In this document: one piece after another, positions 50,885 to 61,180 of the stretch
How positions within the stretch are numbered: the first letter of the stretch is position 1
Layout: every line of letters starts with the position of its first letter
Translations under genes and position numbers: made by a program
Assembly (NCBI GenBank): GCA_002841695.1
Contig: PHAN01000006.1
Coordinates: forward strand, 1-64,000
From: Elusimicrobia bacterium HGW-Elusimicrobia-1
GTDB taxonomy: Bacteria; Elusimicrobiota; Endomicrobiia; PHAN01
Length of the DNA stretch: 64,000 nt
Reading direction: 5' to 3'
The notes under the pieces: model-generated
What the model was told of the DNA's origin: nothing
Database searches by the model: none
Seen by the model: the letters and a program-made list of their open reading frames with translations, nothing else

Positions 50885-51771
50885 GTGTCTCGAAAGCCGC
50901 CATTCTTGCCGTCGCCTCCGACGTAAAAGAAAACGAGCCGCTGTCGGGCCGGACCACATTCCGCGCGGGCGGAACCGCCAAATACTTTGTAATCGCGCAA
51001 AATCTTGCCGAACTAAAAAATCTTCTGTCGCTCCTTCGCGCCGAAAAAGAAAAATATTTTTTGCTGGGCGCAGGGTCGAACGTGCTCTTCGCCTCCCCTG
51101 TTTACGACGGAGTAGTGGTCGCGCTCGGTGGCGATTTCAGGAAGATATCCCGCAAAGGAAACGCCGTAACCGCCGGCGCCGCCGCCAGAATGGGCACGCT
51201 TGAGGCCTTCGCGGTAAAAGAGGGATTGTCCGGCCTGGAAACGTTGAGCGGAATACCGGGCACCGTCGGAGGGGCCGTGGCGGGCAACGCCGGCGCCAAC
51301 GGCGGCTCCGTAGCCGACGTATTTGAATCCGCCGAAGCTCTCGACGCTAATCTGGAAGTAAAATCAATCCCGAAAAGCGGCGCGGAGTTTTCATACAGAA
51401 GTTCGTCGCTCTCGTCTTCTACTATACTTGCGGCGACTTTCCTTCTGAAACCGGACAAACCTTCCGAGATACTCAAACGAATCGACGCTATAATGGCGCG
51501 GAGAGTCGCGGCGCAGCCGCATTTGCCGTCGGCCGGATCCGTTTTTAAAAACCCCGCCGGAACCGCCCCCGCCGGAAAATTGATGGATGACTGCGGCCTC
51601 AAGGGTCTTAAAATCGGCGGAGCGATGATATCGAACGAACACGCCAATTTCATAGTCAATACCGGCAACGCCTCGCCGGCCGACGTTCTGGCGCTGATGG
51701 AAGCCGCCGCCGGTAAAGTAAAAGAAAAGTTCGGCGTGACGCTTGAGCCGGAAATAAAGGTTGTGAAATGA
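50881..51771 (+). CDS. murB: UDP-N-acetylenolpyruvoylglucosamine reductase
   Basis: FAD-dependent reductase making UDP-MurNAc, 296 residues, starting at a GTG that overlaps the murC stop. FAD-binding elements are LLGAGSNVLFA and SGIPGTVGGAVAGNAGANGG. The catalytic serine is in LPSAGSVFKNP and the glutamate near the end in LEPEIKVV. It looks like the shorter type II MurB. The stop overlaps ddl by ATGA. Confidence 0.96.
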   Translation: MSVSKAAILAVASDVKENEPLSGRTTFRAGGTAKYFVIAQNLAELKNLLSLLRAEKEKYFLLGAGSNVLFASPVYDGVVVALGGDFRKISRKGNAVTAGAAARMGTLEAFAVKEGLSGLETLSGIPGTVGGAVAGNAGANGGSVADVFESAEALDANLEVKSIPKSGAEFSYRSSSLSSSTILAATFLLKPDKPSEILKRIDAIMARRVAAQPHLPSAGSVFKNPAGTAPAGKLMDDCGLKGLKIGGAMISNEHANFIVNTGNASPADVLALMEAAAGKVKEKFGVTLEPEIKVVK

Positions 51772-52745
51772 ACGCAAACAAAAAACGCGCGGCCCATCCG
51801 CCGATTAAACCGTCGGCCGGGATTCCGAAACACATTTCAAAAATGAAAATAGCGGTGCTGCTCGGCGGGCCGTCATCGGAAAGAGCCGTGTCGCTCAGAA
51901 GCGGAGCGGCGGTGGCCGGAGCGCTAAAAAAACTTGGAGCGACGCCGATAAAAATTCTCGTCGGCCGCGACATTTCGTGGCTCGCGCGGCTGAAACACGC
52001 GCGGCCGGATTTCGTATTCATCGCTCTGCACGGAAAATACGGCGAGGACGGCGCGGCGCAGTCGGAACTTGAATCCGCAGGATTCCGATACTGCGGCTCG
52101 GGTCCGGCGGCGTCGGCTCTTGCGATGGACAAAGCCGAAACAAAGCGGGTGCTGGAAGCATCGGGCATACGCACACCCGCGGGACAGCTTGCGCGACGAG
52201 GAACGAAAATACCCGCGACAACTTTTCCGTGCGTGGTCAAGCCGTCCGACGAGGGTTCCGCGGTGGGAGTGGCCATAGCCCGAAACCGCAGCGAACTCTC
52301 AAAAGCCGTTAAAAGCTCGCTCAAATATTCTTCGACGGCTCTGATAGAAAAATACATTCCCGGCGTCGAAATTACCGCCGCCGTGCTGGACGGCAAATGC
52401 CTGCCGCTCATAGAGATAGTTCCCAAGGGGAGCTTCTACGATTACCGGTCTAAATATTCCCCGGGGATGTCGGACCACATAGTTCCGGCGCGCATAACGT
52501 CCGCTGCGGCGCAAGAAGCGTCCAAGATTGCGGCAAAATCTTTCCGCGCGCTCGGATGCCGGGCATTCGGCCGCGTGGATATGAAAGTGGCGCCGGACGG
52601 ACGCATTTACGTCTTTGAAGTCAACACCATTCCCGGCCTTACCGCCACATCGCTTTTTCCCGACGCGGCCAGGGCGGCCGGCATATCATTCGAGCGCCTG
52701 ATAGAACGCATGATAAGAGCTTCTCTTAAAGCCGCCCGCCGGTAA
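51768..52745 (+). CDS. ddl: D-alanine--D-alanine ligase
   Basis: ATP-grasp ligase forming D-Ala-D-Ala for peptidoglycan. From the ATG overlapping murB it is 325 residues; the conserved part starts at KIAVLLGGPSSERAVSLRSG near residue 26, and an alternative ATG lies at 51843. Other motifs are ALHGKYGEDGAAQ, CVVKPSDEGSAVGV, EKYIPGVEITAAVLDG and VFEVNTIPGLTATSLFP. The substrate-gating tyrosine region YDYRSKYSPG is seen. No change pointing to D-lactate use was noticed. Confidence 0.96.
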   Translation: MNANKKRAAHPPIKPSAGIPKHISKMKIAVLLGGPSSERAVSLRSGAAVAGALKKLGATPIKILVGRDISWLARLKHARPDFVFIALHGKYGEDGAAQSELESAGFRYCGSGPAASALAMDKAETKRVLEASGIRTPAGQLARRGTKIPATTFPCVVKPSDEGSAVGVAIARNRSELSKAVKSSLKYSSTALIEKYIPGVEITAAVLDGKCLPLIEIVPKGSFYDYRSKYSPGMSDHIVPARITSAAAQEASKIAAKSFRALGCRAFGRVDMKVAPDGRIYVFEVNTIPGLTATSLFPDAARAAGISFERLIERMIRASLKAARR

Positions 52746-52787
52746 AAGCGCCGGCTGACTCAAAAAAAATCTTTCCCGGATTTTATC

Positions 52788-53609
52788 GTGAGAAAACCAA
52801 GAAAAAGAATTAAGGTCAGATTAAGGAGCGAAGTCCGCAGAAAACGTCTCCGCGCCATAGGTTTGGCCGCGGCCGCATTGACGACGGCGGCGCTCGGCAT
52901 TATGGGATTCATGGCCGCCAGAAACGGCATAACGGACTATCTGGGCTCCGCGCGGTTCGCGGTGAAAGAAATATCCGTTGAAGGCCTCCGCGGCGTCGAC
53001 GAAAAAATAATTATGCCCCAACTCGAACCGCTGCGCAAGTCGACCGTCTGGAACGCCGATTACAAAGGCGTCGCAAAGCGGATAATGGAGAAACATCCGC
53101 GCGTGAAAAAAGTTTCCTTTCGCAAACGCCCTCCGGCGGCGGTAATCGTTAAAATCACGGAACGCGAAGCCGAGGCAGTCATCAAAAAAAACGGACGGCT
53201 CGACGCCGTCGACAAGCACATGGCGCTGTTTGCTCCCACTGACGAAGACCGGGCCGGACTCCCCGAAATACTCGAACCTCCCGACGAGGCCGCGCCGGGC
53301 ATCGTCGCTTTTCTCGACGCGCTCGGCGATGTCGACGCGGCTTTCAAAAAACGCGTGAAGTCCGTTTCAGTCGATTCCGTCTCAATGCATCTTACCCTCG
53401 ACGACGACACCGCCGTATTGTGGGGCGCAACGCCGGAAAAACCCTCGTCAAAAAATGCCCTGAAGGCCATATCGGCCAAAATCGCGCGTATAAACCTCAT
53501 AATGGCCGACGCAAAAAAAAGGTTCGGCGGATGCCTTTATATCGACCTTACTCAATCGCCCGAAACCCTCGAACGCGTGGTTGTAATGCCGCAGGGGAAA
53601 AAGATATAA
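52788..53609 (+). CDS. ftsQ: cell-division protein FtsQ/DivIB
   Basis: Bitopic division protein, 273 residues, starting at GTG 52788. The N-terminus is very basic and cytoplasmic (RKPRKRIKVRLRSEVRRKR), followed by one membrane helix (about 22-45). A POTRA domain follows with FAVKEISVEGLRGVDEK, then an FtsQ-type beta region. It sits between ddl and ftsA, the classic position. Sequence is divergent, so context carries much of the call. Confidence 0.88.
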   Translation: MRKPRKRIKVRLRSEVRRKRLRAIGLAAAALTTAALGIMGFMAARNGITDYLGSARFAVKEISVEGLRGVDEKIIMPQLEPLRKSTVWNADYKGVAKRIMEKHPRVKKVSFRKRPPAAVIVKITEREAEAVIKKNGRLDAVDKHMALFAPTDEDRAGLPEILEPPDEAAPGIVAFLDALGDVDAAFKKRVKSVSVDSVSMHLTLDDDTAVLWGATPEKPSSKNALKAISAKIARINLIMADAKKRFGGCLYIDLTQSPETLERVVVMPQGKKI

Positions 53610-53717
53610 TCAAGGCGATAAAAAAATACCGCGGCGACGGTGAAACGGACGCGCGATTAAATTGATCAGGCGGACGTAAGCGTAAGGACGCGGTGAATTT
53701 ACCGACGGAGAAACGAA

Positions 53718-54956
53718 ATGGCGAAGCAAGACATAGTCGGAAGCGTGGATCTGGGCAGCAACCATGTGGTCTGCGTGGTGGGTCGGCCGTCGGACAACGG
53801 CATCATAGAAGTTCTGGGCGCCGGCAGAGTCGAGACGAAGGGCATAAAAAATGGCGTGGTAGTGGACGTCAAAGAGGCCTCGGAAGCCATAGAGGCCGCC
53901 GTGAGATCGGCGGAAGAGTCCTCTGATCAGGTATTAAAACATCTCTACGTCGCGCTGAGGGGATCTCACCTTGAATCTCACAACAGCCGCGGAACCGTGG
54001 CCATATCCCGCACCGACAAGGAAATCACCGAGGAAGACGTCGACGCCGCAGTTGAAACCGCCAAGAGAAACATCCGTATTTCCGCCGACAGAGAAATAAT
54101 TCATTCGATACCGCAGGGCTTCACCGTAAACTCTCAGACGGGAATTCTCAATCCCGTCGGAATGGACGGCAGCCACCTTGAAGTGGAAATTCACGTCATC
54201 ACCGCATCCTGCGACCATCTCAACAACATTCAAAAAGCCATAGCCAGAGCCGGCTTCGACGTAGTCGAGTTCATTTATGGAGTACTGTCGCTGGGCGAGT
54301 GTGTCGTAACTCAGGAAGAAAAAGATCTCGGCTGCATACTTGTGGATATAGGCGGATTATCGACGGGTATAGTGCTCTACCAGAACGGCGGAATACAGAC
54401 CTCAAGCGAAATCGAGGTCGGCTCCGACAACATCACAAAAGACCTCGCGCATTTCCTGAAAACAAAAGCCAAAACCGCCGCGGAGATAAAAGAAAAATAC
54501 GGCGTCGCCATGAAAAAACTCATGAAAGCCGACGAGGCGTCGCAAAAAATCTCCTACACCGGCATAGACGATAAAACACCCCGCGAAATAAAACGTCAGG
54601 AAATAATCCCGCCCATAGAATCCCGTCTCGACCAGATAGTGACTTTCATGGCCGACTCCGTGGCCAAGGTCGGTTATTCGCAGGAACTTTTCGCCGCGGG
54701 AGTGATACTGGCCGGAGGCGGCTCGCGCTTAAAACGTATCGACGAGGCCTTTCAGGAATGGCTTAAACTCTCGGCGCGCGTAGGCATAGTCACCGACGTG
54801 GAAGGCGAAGCCGACGTAGTCGGCAATCCGTCTTATCACACCGCCATAAGCATGCTGAAATATCACTTCGGCGATACGCGTTCCGCCAAACCCAGGCGCG
54901 GCGGCGGCAAGGGGATGTGGCAATCCGTATCCAAATGGTGGGAAGAGGCATTCTAA
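53718..54956 (+). CDS. ftsA: cell-division protein FtsA
   Basis: Actin-like membrane anchor of FtsZ, 412 residues. The N-terminal phosphate loop is VGSVDLGSNHVVCVVGR. The SHS2-type insert 1C region with YVALRGSHLESHNSRG, DIGGLSTGIVLY and AGGGSRLKRIDE follow the family. The C-terminal amphipathic tail that binds membrane is MWQSVSKWWEEAF. The stop is immediately followed by the ftsZ ATG. A 108-base gap with no gene separates it from ftsQ. Confidence 0.96.
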   Translation: MAKQDIVGSVDLGSNHVVCVVGRPSDNGIIEVLGAGRVETKGIKNGVVVDVKEASEAIEAAVRSAEESSDQVLKHLYVALRGSHLESHNSRGTVAISRTDKEITEEDVDAAVETAKRNIRISADREIIHSIPQGFTVNSQTGILNPVGMDGSHLEVEIHVITASCDHLNNIQKAIARAGFDVVEFIYGVLSLGECVVTQEEKDLGCILVDIGGLSTGIVLYQNGGIQTSSEIEVGSDNITKDLAHFLKTKAKTAAEIKEKYGVAMKKLMKADEASQKISYTGIDDKTPREIKRQEIIPPIESRLDQIVTFMADSVAKVGYSQELFAAGVILAGGGSRLKRIDEAFQEWLKLSARVGIVTDVEGEADVVGNPSYHTAISMLKYHFGDTRSAKPRRGGGKGMWQSVSKWWEEAF

Positions 54957-56075
54957 ATGATCGGCAATAATAACGACGACGGCATCAGACGCGGCAGACC
55001 CGAATTCTCCGAAAGTCCCGCGGTAATAAAAGTGATCGGCATCGGCGGCGCCGGCGGCAATGCCGTCAACCGCATGATAAACTGCGGACTCTCAGGGGTG
55101 GAATTCATTGCGATGAACACCGACGTGCAAGTGCTCCGGTCGTCGCTGGCGGGCACGCGGATACAACTCGGCAAGGAGTTGCTCGCCGGTCTCGGAGCGG
55201 GAGGAAGCCCCGAAAAAGGACGTCTGGCCGCCGAGGAATCCAAAGACCGCATAAGAGAAGTCGTGACCGGCGCCGATATGTTATTTATAACAGCCGGCAT
55301 GGGCGGAGGCACCGGCACCGGAGGCGCTCCGATAGTCGCCGAAATTGCGCGCTCTATGGGCATACTTACCGTCGGAGTGGTCACCACGCCGTTCGAGTAC
55401 GAACTGCAAATAAGAAGAAAACAGGCGAATCAGGGCATAGATGAACTCAAAAAACACGTCGACACTCTCGTTACAATACCCAACGACAAAATATTCGTGG
55501 TCATTGACGAACGAACCACTCATCTGGAGCAGGCGCTCGTCATTATCGACGACGTACTCAGACAGGCGGTGCAGGCAATCTCGGAGATCATAGTGAAACC
55601 CGGCATCATGAACCGCGACTTCAACGACGTCAAAGCCATCTTAAAAGACGCCGGCGAGGCGCATATAGGAATGGGCGAAGCGTCCGGCGAGGACAGAGCC
55701 AGAACCGCCGCAAGAAAGGCCACGGAAAATCCTCTGCTTGAAAATGTCTCGATAGCCGGCGCCAGGAAGATACTCGTCAACATTACGGCATCGGCAAAAC
55801 TTATGACCAACGAAGTGCGTGAAATCATGGAATTGATCAGGGACGCGGTATCGCCCGAAGCCGATTTTGCGTACGGCACCGTAAGGGACGACGACATGGA
55901 GGATCGCCTGAAAGTTACCGTCGTGGCTTCCGGACTTCCGCCCGCGCCCAAAACTCTCAGGAAAACTCCGGCGCAATCGAAAACGCTTCCGGAACATCCG
56001 TCGAAACCGCCGGAAAAAAGTCACGGCAACGTGGAGATTCCGGCTTATCTCAGCTGGAAAAAACAATTCAAATAA
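54957..56075 (+). CDS. ftsZ: cell-division GTPase FtsZ
   Basis: Tubulin-like GTPase that forms the division ring, 372 residues. It has VIKVIGIGGAGGNAVNRM, the tubulin signature AGMGGGTGTGGAPI and the T7 loop with FNDVKAIL. The C-terminal peptide VEIPAYLSWKKQF is a variant of the usual IPAFLR motif that binds FtsA, consistent with the adjacent ftsA. The linker is short and proline-rich. Confidence 0.98.
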   Translation: MIGNNNDDGIRRGRPEFSESPAVIKVIGIGGAGGNAVNRMINCGLSGVEFIAMNTDVQVLRSSLAGTRIQLGKELLAGLGAGGSPEKGRLAAEESKDRIREVVTGADMLFITAGMGGGTGTGGAPIVAEIARSMGILTVGVVTTPFEYELQIRRKQANQGIDELKKHVDTLVTIPNDKIFVVIDERTTHLEQALVIIDDVLRQAVQAISEIIVKPGIMNRDFNDVKAILKDAGEAHIGMGEASGEDRARTAARKATENPLLENVSIAGARKILVNITASAKLMTNEVREIMELIRDAVSPEADFAYGTVRDDDMEDRLKVTVVASGLPPAPKTLRKTPAQSKTLPEHPSKPPEKSHGNVEIPAYLSWKKQFK

Positions 56076-56108
56076 TCGCGACGGAAAATAACGGCGGGGA
56101 GAACCCAG

Positions 56109-57209
56109 ATGCAATTCGCGGAACTGCTTAAGAAAATGACGGAGACGGGGGCATCGGACCTTCATATAAGATCCGACTCGGCTCCGGCGCTGCGCGTGGA
56201 CGGAGTGATCGCAAAAATCGAAGGAGCGACGCATACCGCCGCGGAGGTCGAAAAGATGGTCGGCGAGCTGCTCGACGACAGAAACCGCGCCATGCTCAAA
56301 GATCATTTTCAATGCGATATGGCGGTATCCATGGAAGACGGCTCGCGTTTCCGCCTCAACGTGTACCGGCAGAGGGGGCTGTTGAACATCGCCGTGCGCG
56401 CCATCCCCGTGTCGGTGCCGTCGCTGGCCGACACGAAACTGCCGGCTTCAATCGCCAAAATCGCCGAAAACAGACGCGGACTGGTTTTGGTCACCGGCAC
56501 CACGGGCTGCGGAAAATCGACCACCCTGGCCGCAATCATCAACCACATCAACGAAAACAGGGCGGCGCATATAATTACCGTCGAAGACCCGATCGAATTT
56601 ATCCACAAAGATAAAAAATCCATTATCACTCAGCGCGAGATCGGCCTGGACACCGTAAACTACGCGGAGGCCCTCAAGCACGTCGTCCGCGAGGACCCCG
56701 ACGTAATTCTGATAGGGGAAATGCGCGACATTGAAACCATGGCCACCGCGCTTACGGCGGCGCAAACAGGACATCTTGTGCTGTCCACCGTGCACACCAT
56801 CGACGCAATGCAGACGATAACCCGCATAATCGACATGTTCCCGCCGCACCAGCAAAACCAGATACGGTTGCAGCTCTCCGACACGCTCAAAGCGGTAATA
56901 TCGCAGCGACTGGCGCCGAACGCCTCCGGCAAAGGACGTTTGCCCGTGGCCGAAATACTGGTCGTCACGGGCCTTGTCAAAAAGTTTATAGCCGAAAACA
57001 ACAACGTCGAGATAATAAGCGCCATGAAACAGGGGCAGTATTACGGAATGCAAAGTTTCAATCAGGCGCTGCTGGCTCTCGTCAAAAACAAAGAAATAAA
57101 CCTGCAGGACGCGCTGGAAATTGCCACCAATCCCGAAGAACTTATGCTTTCCATAAGGGGCATAGAATCGTCTACGGCCTCCGCGTCCAACATTCTGGAA
57201 AGATTCTGA
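56109..57209 (+). CDS. pilT: type IV pilus retraction ATPase PilT
   Basis: Hexameric ATPase that retracts type IV pili, 366 residues. Walker A is VTGTTGCGKSTTLAAII, the Asp box is HIITVEDPIEFIH, Walker B lies in DPDVILIGEMRD and the His box is GHLVLSTVHT. The AIRNLIRE retraction motif of many PilT proteins is only loosely matched here (NQAL-LALVKNKEI). It follows ftsZ by 33 bases. The pilus structural genes are not in the window. The stop overlaps pgeF (TGATG). Confidence 0.94.
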   Translation: MQFAELLKKMTETGASDLHIRSDSAPALRVDGVIAKIEGATHTAAEVEKMVGELLDDRNRAMLKDHFQCDMAVSMEDGSRFRLNVYRQRGLLNIAVRAIPVSVPSLADTKLPASIAKIAENRRGLVLVTGTTGCGKSTTLAAIINHINENRAAHIITVEDPIEFIHKDKKSIITQREIGLDTVNYAEALKHVVREDPDVILIGEMRDIETMATALTAAQTGHLVLSTVHTIDAMQTITRIIDMFPPHQQNQIRLQLSDTLKAVISQRLAPNASGKGRLPVAEILVVTGLVKKFIAENNNVEIISAMKQGQYYGMQSFNQALLALVKNKEINLQDALEIATNPEELMLSIRGIESSTASASNILERF

Positions 57210-57907
57210 TGTCCGCCTGGCGGCGCGACGGCGACCGGCTCATTGAAACCGGCTTTGCGGAAATCGGCGCGGACGCCGCCTTCACTCTGGCGGGCCTCGG
57301 CGATATGAGCGACGCGGCCGCAAGGCGGAAGGCCTTCGGCGACGAGCGTCCGGCGATTTGCTCTCAGACGCACGGAACCGCTATTGTCGAAGCGGCGGCC
57401 ACCGACGCGGGCCGCGAATTCGCCGCCGCCGACGGCCTGGCGGTTTCAGGCGAAGATTCTCCGGCGATAGTCATACGCACAGCCGACTGCGCCGCGGTGT
57501 ATCTGTTTGGCGCATCCGAAGAAAGAGCCGTTCTCGTACACGCCGGACGGAAAGGCGCGGCGGCGGGTATAGTCGAAAAAGCCGCGTCGCTGTTTAAAAA
57601 TCCGTCGTCAATCCGTGCCGCCGTAGGACCTCACATAGGCGCCTGCTGCTACGAAGTCGGCGGGGATGTCGGCGGCGAGTTCGGACAATTCTTCGACGGC
57701 AAAAAACTGGATCTGGGCGGTTTCATAATGTCCCGCCTGAAAGCATCCGGAGTTCCGGCGGCCAATATATCGCCGGCGAACATTTGCACATGCTGCGGCG
57801 GAGGCGACTATTTTTCTTACCGCCGTCAGGGAAAAGCGGCGGGAAGACACGCGGCTTTTCTGAAGATGTCCGCAATAACAGGCAAACGACGGGAGCCAGA
57901 CAAATGA
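57209..57907 (+). CDS. pgeF: peptidoglycan editing factor / multicopper polyphenol oxidase-like (YfiH) protein
   Basis: The 232-residue YfiH/PgeF protein is thought to remove misplaced amino acids from muropeptide precursors; related proteins also act on purine nucleosides. Conserved motifs are SQTHGTAIVE, IRTADCAAVYLFG (the Cys of the metal/catalytic site), VHAGRKGAAAGI and GPHIGACCYEVG. CTCCGGGDYFSYRRQG ends the domain. Its place in the cell-wall cluster fits. It overlaps pheA by ATGA. Confidence 0.92.
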   Translation: MSAWRRDGDRLIETGFAEIGADAAFTLAGLGDMSDAAARRKAFGDERPAICSQTHGTAIVEAAATDAGREFAAADGLAVSGEDSPAIVIRTADCAAVYLFGASEERAVLVHAGRKGAAAGIVEKAASLFKNPSSIRAAVGPHIGACCYEVGGDVGGEFGQFFDGKKLDLGGFIMSRLKASGVPAANISPANICTCCGGGDYFSYRRQGKAAGRHAAFLKMSAITGKRREPDK

Positions 57908-58977
57908 GCATTATTAAGATAGCGCCTTTGAGAAAAAAAATCGACGGCGTGGACGAAAAAATCATCGCGCTGCTGGTCGAGAGGGGAAAACTCGCCGCGG
58001 AAATAGGCCGGATAAAGAAATCCCGCGACGCGGAATACTATGTGCCGTCGCGCGAAAAAGAAGTGCTTATGAAACTTCGCGACAGAAACGTAAAGCCGTT
58101 CACCCGCGAGTCGCTTGAAAATATTTTCAGGGAAATCCTCAACGCCACACGCTCCGTCGAAAAAAAACTTTCCGTGTCGTACTTCGGCCCCGAGGCGACG
58201 TTCACTCATCAGGCGGCGCTCAAGAGCTTCGGCGTAAATGCCGTCTACATAGCGGCCGATACGATATCGGGGGTCTTCGAGGAAGTCGAAAAATCCCGCG
58301 CCGACTACGGCGTTGTCCCCGTGGAAAACACGTCGGAGGGGATGGTAAATCACACTCTTGACATGTTCTTCGACTCGGACCTTAAAATAGCCGCGGAAAT
58401 CAATCTGCCCATAGAACACTGCCTACTTTCCAAATCGTCCTCTATAGGTTCAATCAAGGTCGTGTATTCGCATCATCAGGCGCTAGCGCAGACGCGCAAC
58501 TGGCTCTCAAGGCATCTCGGCGGCGCGCGCGTAGTCGAAACACTCTCGACGGCTCACGCCGCAAAAATAGCCGCCGGCAAATCTTCCGCGGCTGCCGTAG
58601 CCGGCTCGGCGGCCGCAAAGATGTACGGGCTGAATATCCTTGCAAAAGGCATAGAGGATTCCAGGACAAACTACACGCGCTTTCTGATAATAGGCCGCGG
58701 GATGTCATCGCCGTCGGGCAGCGACAAGACATCGGTGATGATTTCCATAAAAGACCGCGTCGGCGCGCTCAACGATATTTTGCTGGCCTTCAAAAGACAC
58801 GGCATCAATCTCACGAAAATAGAGTCGAGACCGAGCAAAAAAAAAGCGTGGGATTATGTCTTCTTCATAGATTTTCTCGGACATATCAACGACTCAAAAG
58901 TCAAAAAGGCGCTGACCGCCGTCGACAGAAGCGCGCGCTCGGTAAAGATTCTGGGCTCTTACCCGCGCGCCGAATAA
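57904..58977 (+). CDS. pheA: bifunctional chorismate mutase / prephenate dehydratase
   Basis: P-protein of phenylalanine synthesis, 357 residues from the ATG at 57904 overlapping the pgeF stop. The N-terminal chorismate mutase (about 1-85) has LRKKIDGVDEKIIALLVERG. The prephenate dehydratase has VSYFGPEATFTHQAAL, VPVENTSEGMVNHTLDMFF and NYTRFLIIGR. A C-terminal ACT domain (TSVMISIKDRVGALNDIL, ESRPSKKKAWDYVFF) probably gives feedback inhibition by phenylalanine. Confidence 0.96.
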   Translation: MSIIKIAPLRKKIDGVDEKIIALLVERGKLAAEIGRIKKSRDAEYYVPSREKEVLMKLRDRNVKPFTRESLENIFREILNATRSVEKKLSVSYFGPEATFTHQAALKSFGVNAVYIAADTISGVFEEVEKSRADYGVVPVENTSEGMVNHTLDMFFDSDLKIAAEINLPIEHCLLSKSSSIGSIKVVYSHHQALAQTRNWLSRHLGGARVVETLSTAHAAKIAAGKSSAAAVAGSAAAKMYGLNILAKGIEDSRTNYTRFLIIGRGMSSPSGSDKTSVMISIKDRVGALNDILLAFKRHGINLTKIESRPSKKKAWDYVFFIDFLGHINDSKVKKALTAVDRSARSVKILGSYPRAE

Positions 58978-58995
58978 CGCCATCCGGAACTCATT

Positions 58996-60165
58996 ATGAA
59001 ACTAAAAAAACTTGTGCGCAAAGCTGTAAAAAACTTCGCTCCGTACGTGGCGGGGCGCGACCTTGAGTCGGTAAAAAAAGAATACGGAATCAAATCCGTA
59101 ATAAAACTCGCGTCCAACGAAAACCCTCTGGGCGCGGGCCGCGCGGCGGTTGAAGCCGTAAGAAAAGCCGCAGCCGGCATATTCCGCTATCCGGACAGCG
59201 ATTCCTCCGCGCTCCGTGCGGAGGCGGGCAAAAAATTGGGCATCGCCCCCGAAAATATTGTCGCGGGAGCCGGCTCCGACGAACTTATCGAAATAATAGC
59301 CAAAACTTATTTTAGCCCGGGCGACGAGATAGTAGTTTCCAAACACGCTTTCATCAGATATAAAATGGCGGCGGAACTTATGTCGGCGCGCACCGTCGAA
59401 GTGAGTGTTTCCGGCCTGAGTCACGACCTTGAAGCGATGGCGCGCGCAGTCACTTCCCGCACAAAAGCGGTTTTTATAGCCAACCCGAACAATCCGACCG
59501 GCACATACAATACGGCGCTTGAGTTAGAACGGTTTCTAAAAAATCTCGCGCGGCGAAAACTTGAACCGCTGACAATCGTGGACGAGGCATATTTTGAGTA
59601 CGCCAGAGAATTCCCGGACTATCCGGATTCGTCAAGATATATCGCGCGGCATCCGAACATTGTCGTATTGAGAACTTTTTCCAAGATTCACGGACTTGCC
59701 GGATTGCGTCTCGGACTTGCCCTCTGCTCAAAAGAAGTCGCCGCGGAACTCAATCGCGTGCGCCCGCCTTTTAACGTGTCAACCACGGCGCAGGCGGCGG
59801 GCATTGCCGCCCTGTCCGACGACAAACACGTGACCGCGTCGCTTACCGCGCTTAAATCGGGGCGGGATTTTATTTACCGCGAACTGAAGAACGCGGGCAT
59901 TGGTTTCCTCAGAACTGCGGGCAACTTTATACTCGTTGAAGCCGGCAAGCTCTCCGGCGCCGAGATATTTCGCCGGATGATTGCCAAAGGCGTAATAGTC
60001 AGGGCAATGGACGAATACGGGCTGCCCGAACATTTCCGCGTTACCGTGGGACTGCCGTCGGAAAACAAGATTTTCGTCGAAGAATTAAAAAAAATAATGA
60101 AAAAAGGAGAGCGCGGGCCGCGCAAACGCCAAAAGCGGGCGCGGCAGGGCTTAAAACAACAATGA
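58996..60165 (+). CDS. hisC: histidinol-phosphate / aromatic aminotransferase
   Basis: Class I/II PLP aminotransferase, 389 residues. Motifs are [44 protein letters not shown] and [18 protein letters not shown] with the PLP lysine. The family is HisC-like, but the gene lies among phenylalanine and tyrosine genes, so it may transaminate phenylpyruvate and 4-hydroxyphenylpyruvate as well. The C-terminus is extended by a lysine/arginine-rich tail. The stop overlaps the DAHP synthase gene. Confidence 0.9.
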   Translation: MKLKKLVRKAVKNFAPYVAGRDLESVKKEYGIKSVIKLASNENPLGAGRAAVEAVRKAAAGIFRYPDSDSSALRAEAGKKLGIAPENIVAGAGSDELIEIIAKTYFSPGDEIVVSKHAFIRYKMAAELMSARTVEVSVSGLSHDLEAMARAVTSRTKAVFIANPNNPTGTYNTALELERFLKNLARRKLEPLTIVDEAYFEYAREFPDYPDSSRYIARHPNIVVLRTFSKIHGLAGLRLGLALCSKEVAAELNRVRPPFNVSTTAQAAGIAALSDDKHVTASLTALKSGRDFIYRELKNAGIGFLRTAGNFILVEAGKLSGAEIFRRMIAKGVIVRAMDEYGLPEHFRVTVGLPSENKIFVEELKKIMKKGERGPRKRQKRARQGLKQQ

Positions 60166-61175
60166 TCATCACACTGAAAAACGGCGCGGCGAAAAAAGAC
60201 GTCGACGCCGTGGTAAAAAAAATCAAGTCGCTGGGATACACTCCGCACGTGTCGCGCGGAGTAGACAAAACCATCATCGGAATGATAGGCGAAAGGGCGG
60301 AAAAATACCGCGAGGCCTTCGAGGCGATGGAGGTCGTAGACCACATAAGCGAAATCGAGAAACCCTACAAACTGGCGTCGAGGGAATTCAAAAAAGAGAA
60401 TACCGTCATAAAAATAGACGGCGTGGAAATAGGCGGCAACAAAATCGTAGTCATAGCCGGTCCGTGCGCCATCGAGAAAAAAGATATTCTCGTGGAGATC
60501 GCCCGTCTTATAAAATCCTGCGGAGCCAAAGGAATAAGAGGCGGAGCGTTTAAGCCCAGGACGTCGCCGTACGCGTTTCAGGGACTCGGCGAGGCGGGAT
60601 TAAAACTTCTTGCCGAAGCAAAAAAAGCGTCGGGTCTCATTACCGTCACGGAAGTAATGAACATAACGCAGATTGCTCCGGTCGTCAAATACGCCGACGT
60701 AATACAGATAGGCGCCAGAAACATACAGAACTACGACTTGCTGAAAGCCGTGGGAAAAACGCGCAAACCGGTTCTTCTCAAGCGCGGAATGGCCACGACG
60801 GTAAAAGAGCTCCTGCTTTCGGCGGAATACATAATGTCGGGCGGCAACCACAAGGTAATTCTCTGCGAGCGCGGAATCCGCACGTTCGAGGACTCAACGC
60901 GCTTTACTCTGGATTTGAACGCCGTGCCGGTCTTAAAGAAACTCTCGCATCTGCCGGTTTTCGTCGATCCTTCGCACGGAATAGGCATAAGAGAACATGT
61001 CGGGGCAATGGCAAAAGCGGCCGTAGCCGCCGGAGCCGACGGCATTCTCATAGAAGTCCACCCGAAACCGGAAGAGGCGCTCTCCGACGGTCCGCAGTCG
61101 CTGCTGCCCCATCAATTTGAAAAACTCATGTCGGAGCTCAAACTCGTGGCCGCCGCCGTGGGAAGGCAGATATAA
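60162..61175 (+). CDS. aroF: 3-deoxy-7-phosphoheptulonate (DAHP) synthase
   Basis: First enzyme of the shikimate pathway, joining phosphoenolpyruvate and erythrose 4-phosphate; 337 residues. An N-terminal ferredoxin-like regulatory domain (about 1-70) precedes the barrel, as in Thermotoga-type enzymes. Barrel motifs are [58 protein letters not shown] and [10 protein letters not shown]. The gene overlaps hisC and precedes tyrA by five bases. Confidence 0.95.
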   Translation: MIITLKNGAAKKDVDAVVKKIKSLGYTPHVSRGVDKTIIGMIGERAEKYREAFEAMEVVDHISEIEKPYKLASREFKKENTVIKIDGVEIGGNKIVVIAGPCAIEKKDILVEIARLIKSCGAKGIRGGAFKPRTSPYAFQGLGEAGLKLLAEAKKASGLITVTEVMNITQIAPVVKYADVIQIGARNIQNYDLLKAVGKTRKPVLLKRGMATTVKELLLSAEYIMSGGNHKVILCERGIRTFEDSTRFTLDLNAVPVLKKLSHLPVFVDPSHGIGIREHVGAMAKAAVAAGADGILIEVHPKPEEALSDGPQSLLPHQFEKLMSELKLVAAAVGRQI

Positions 61176-61180
61176 ACTTT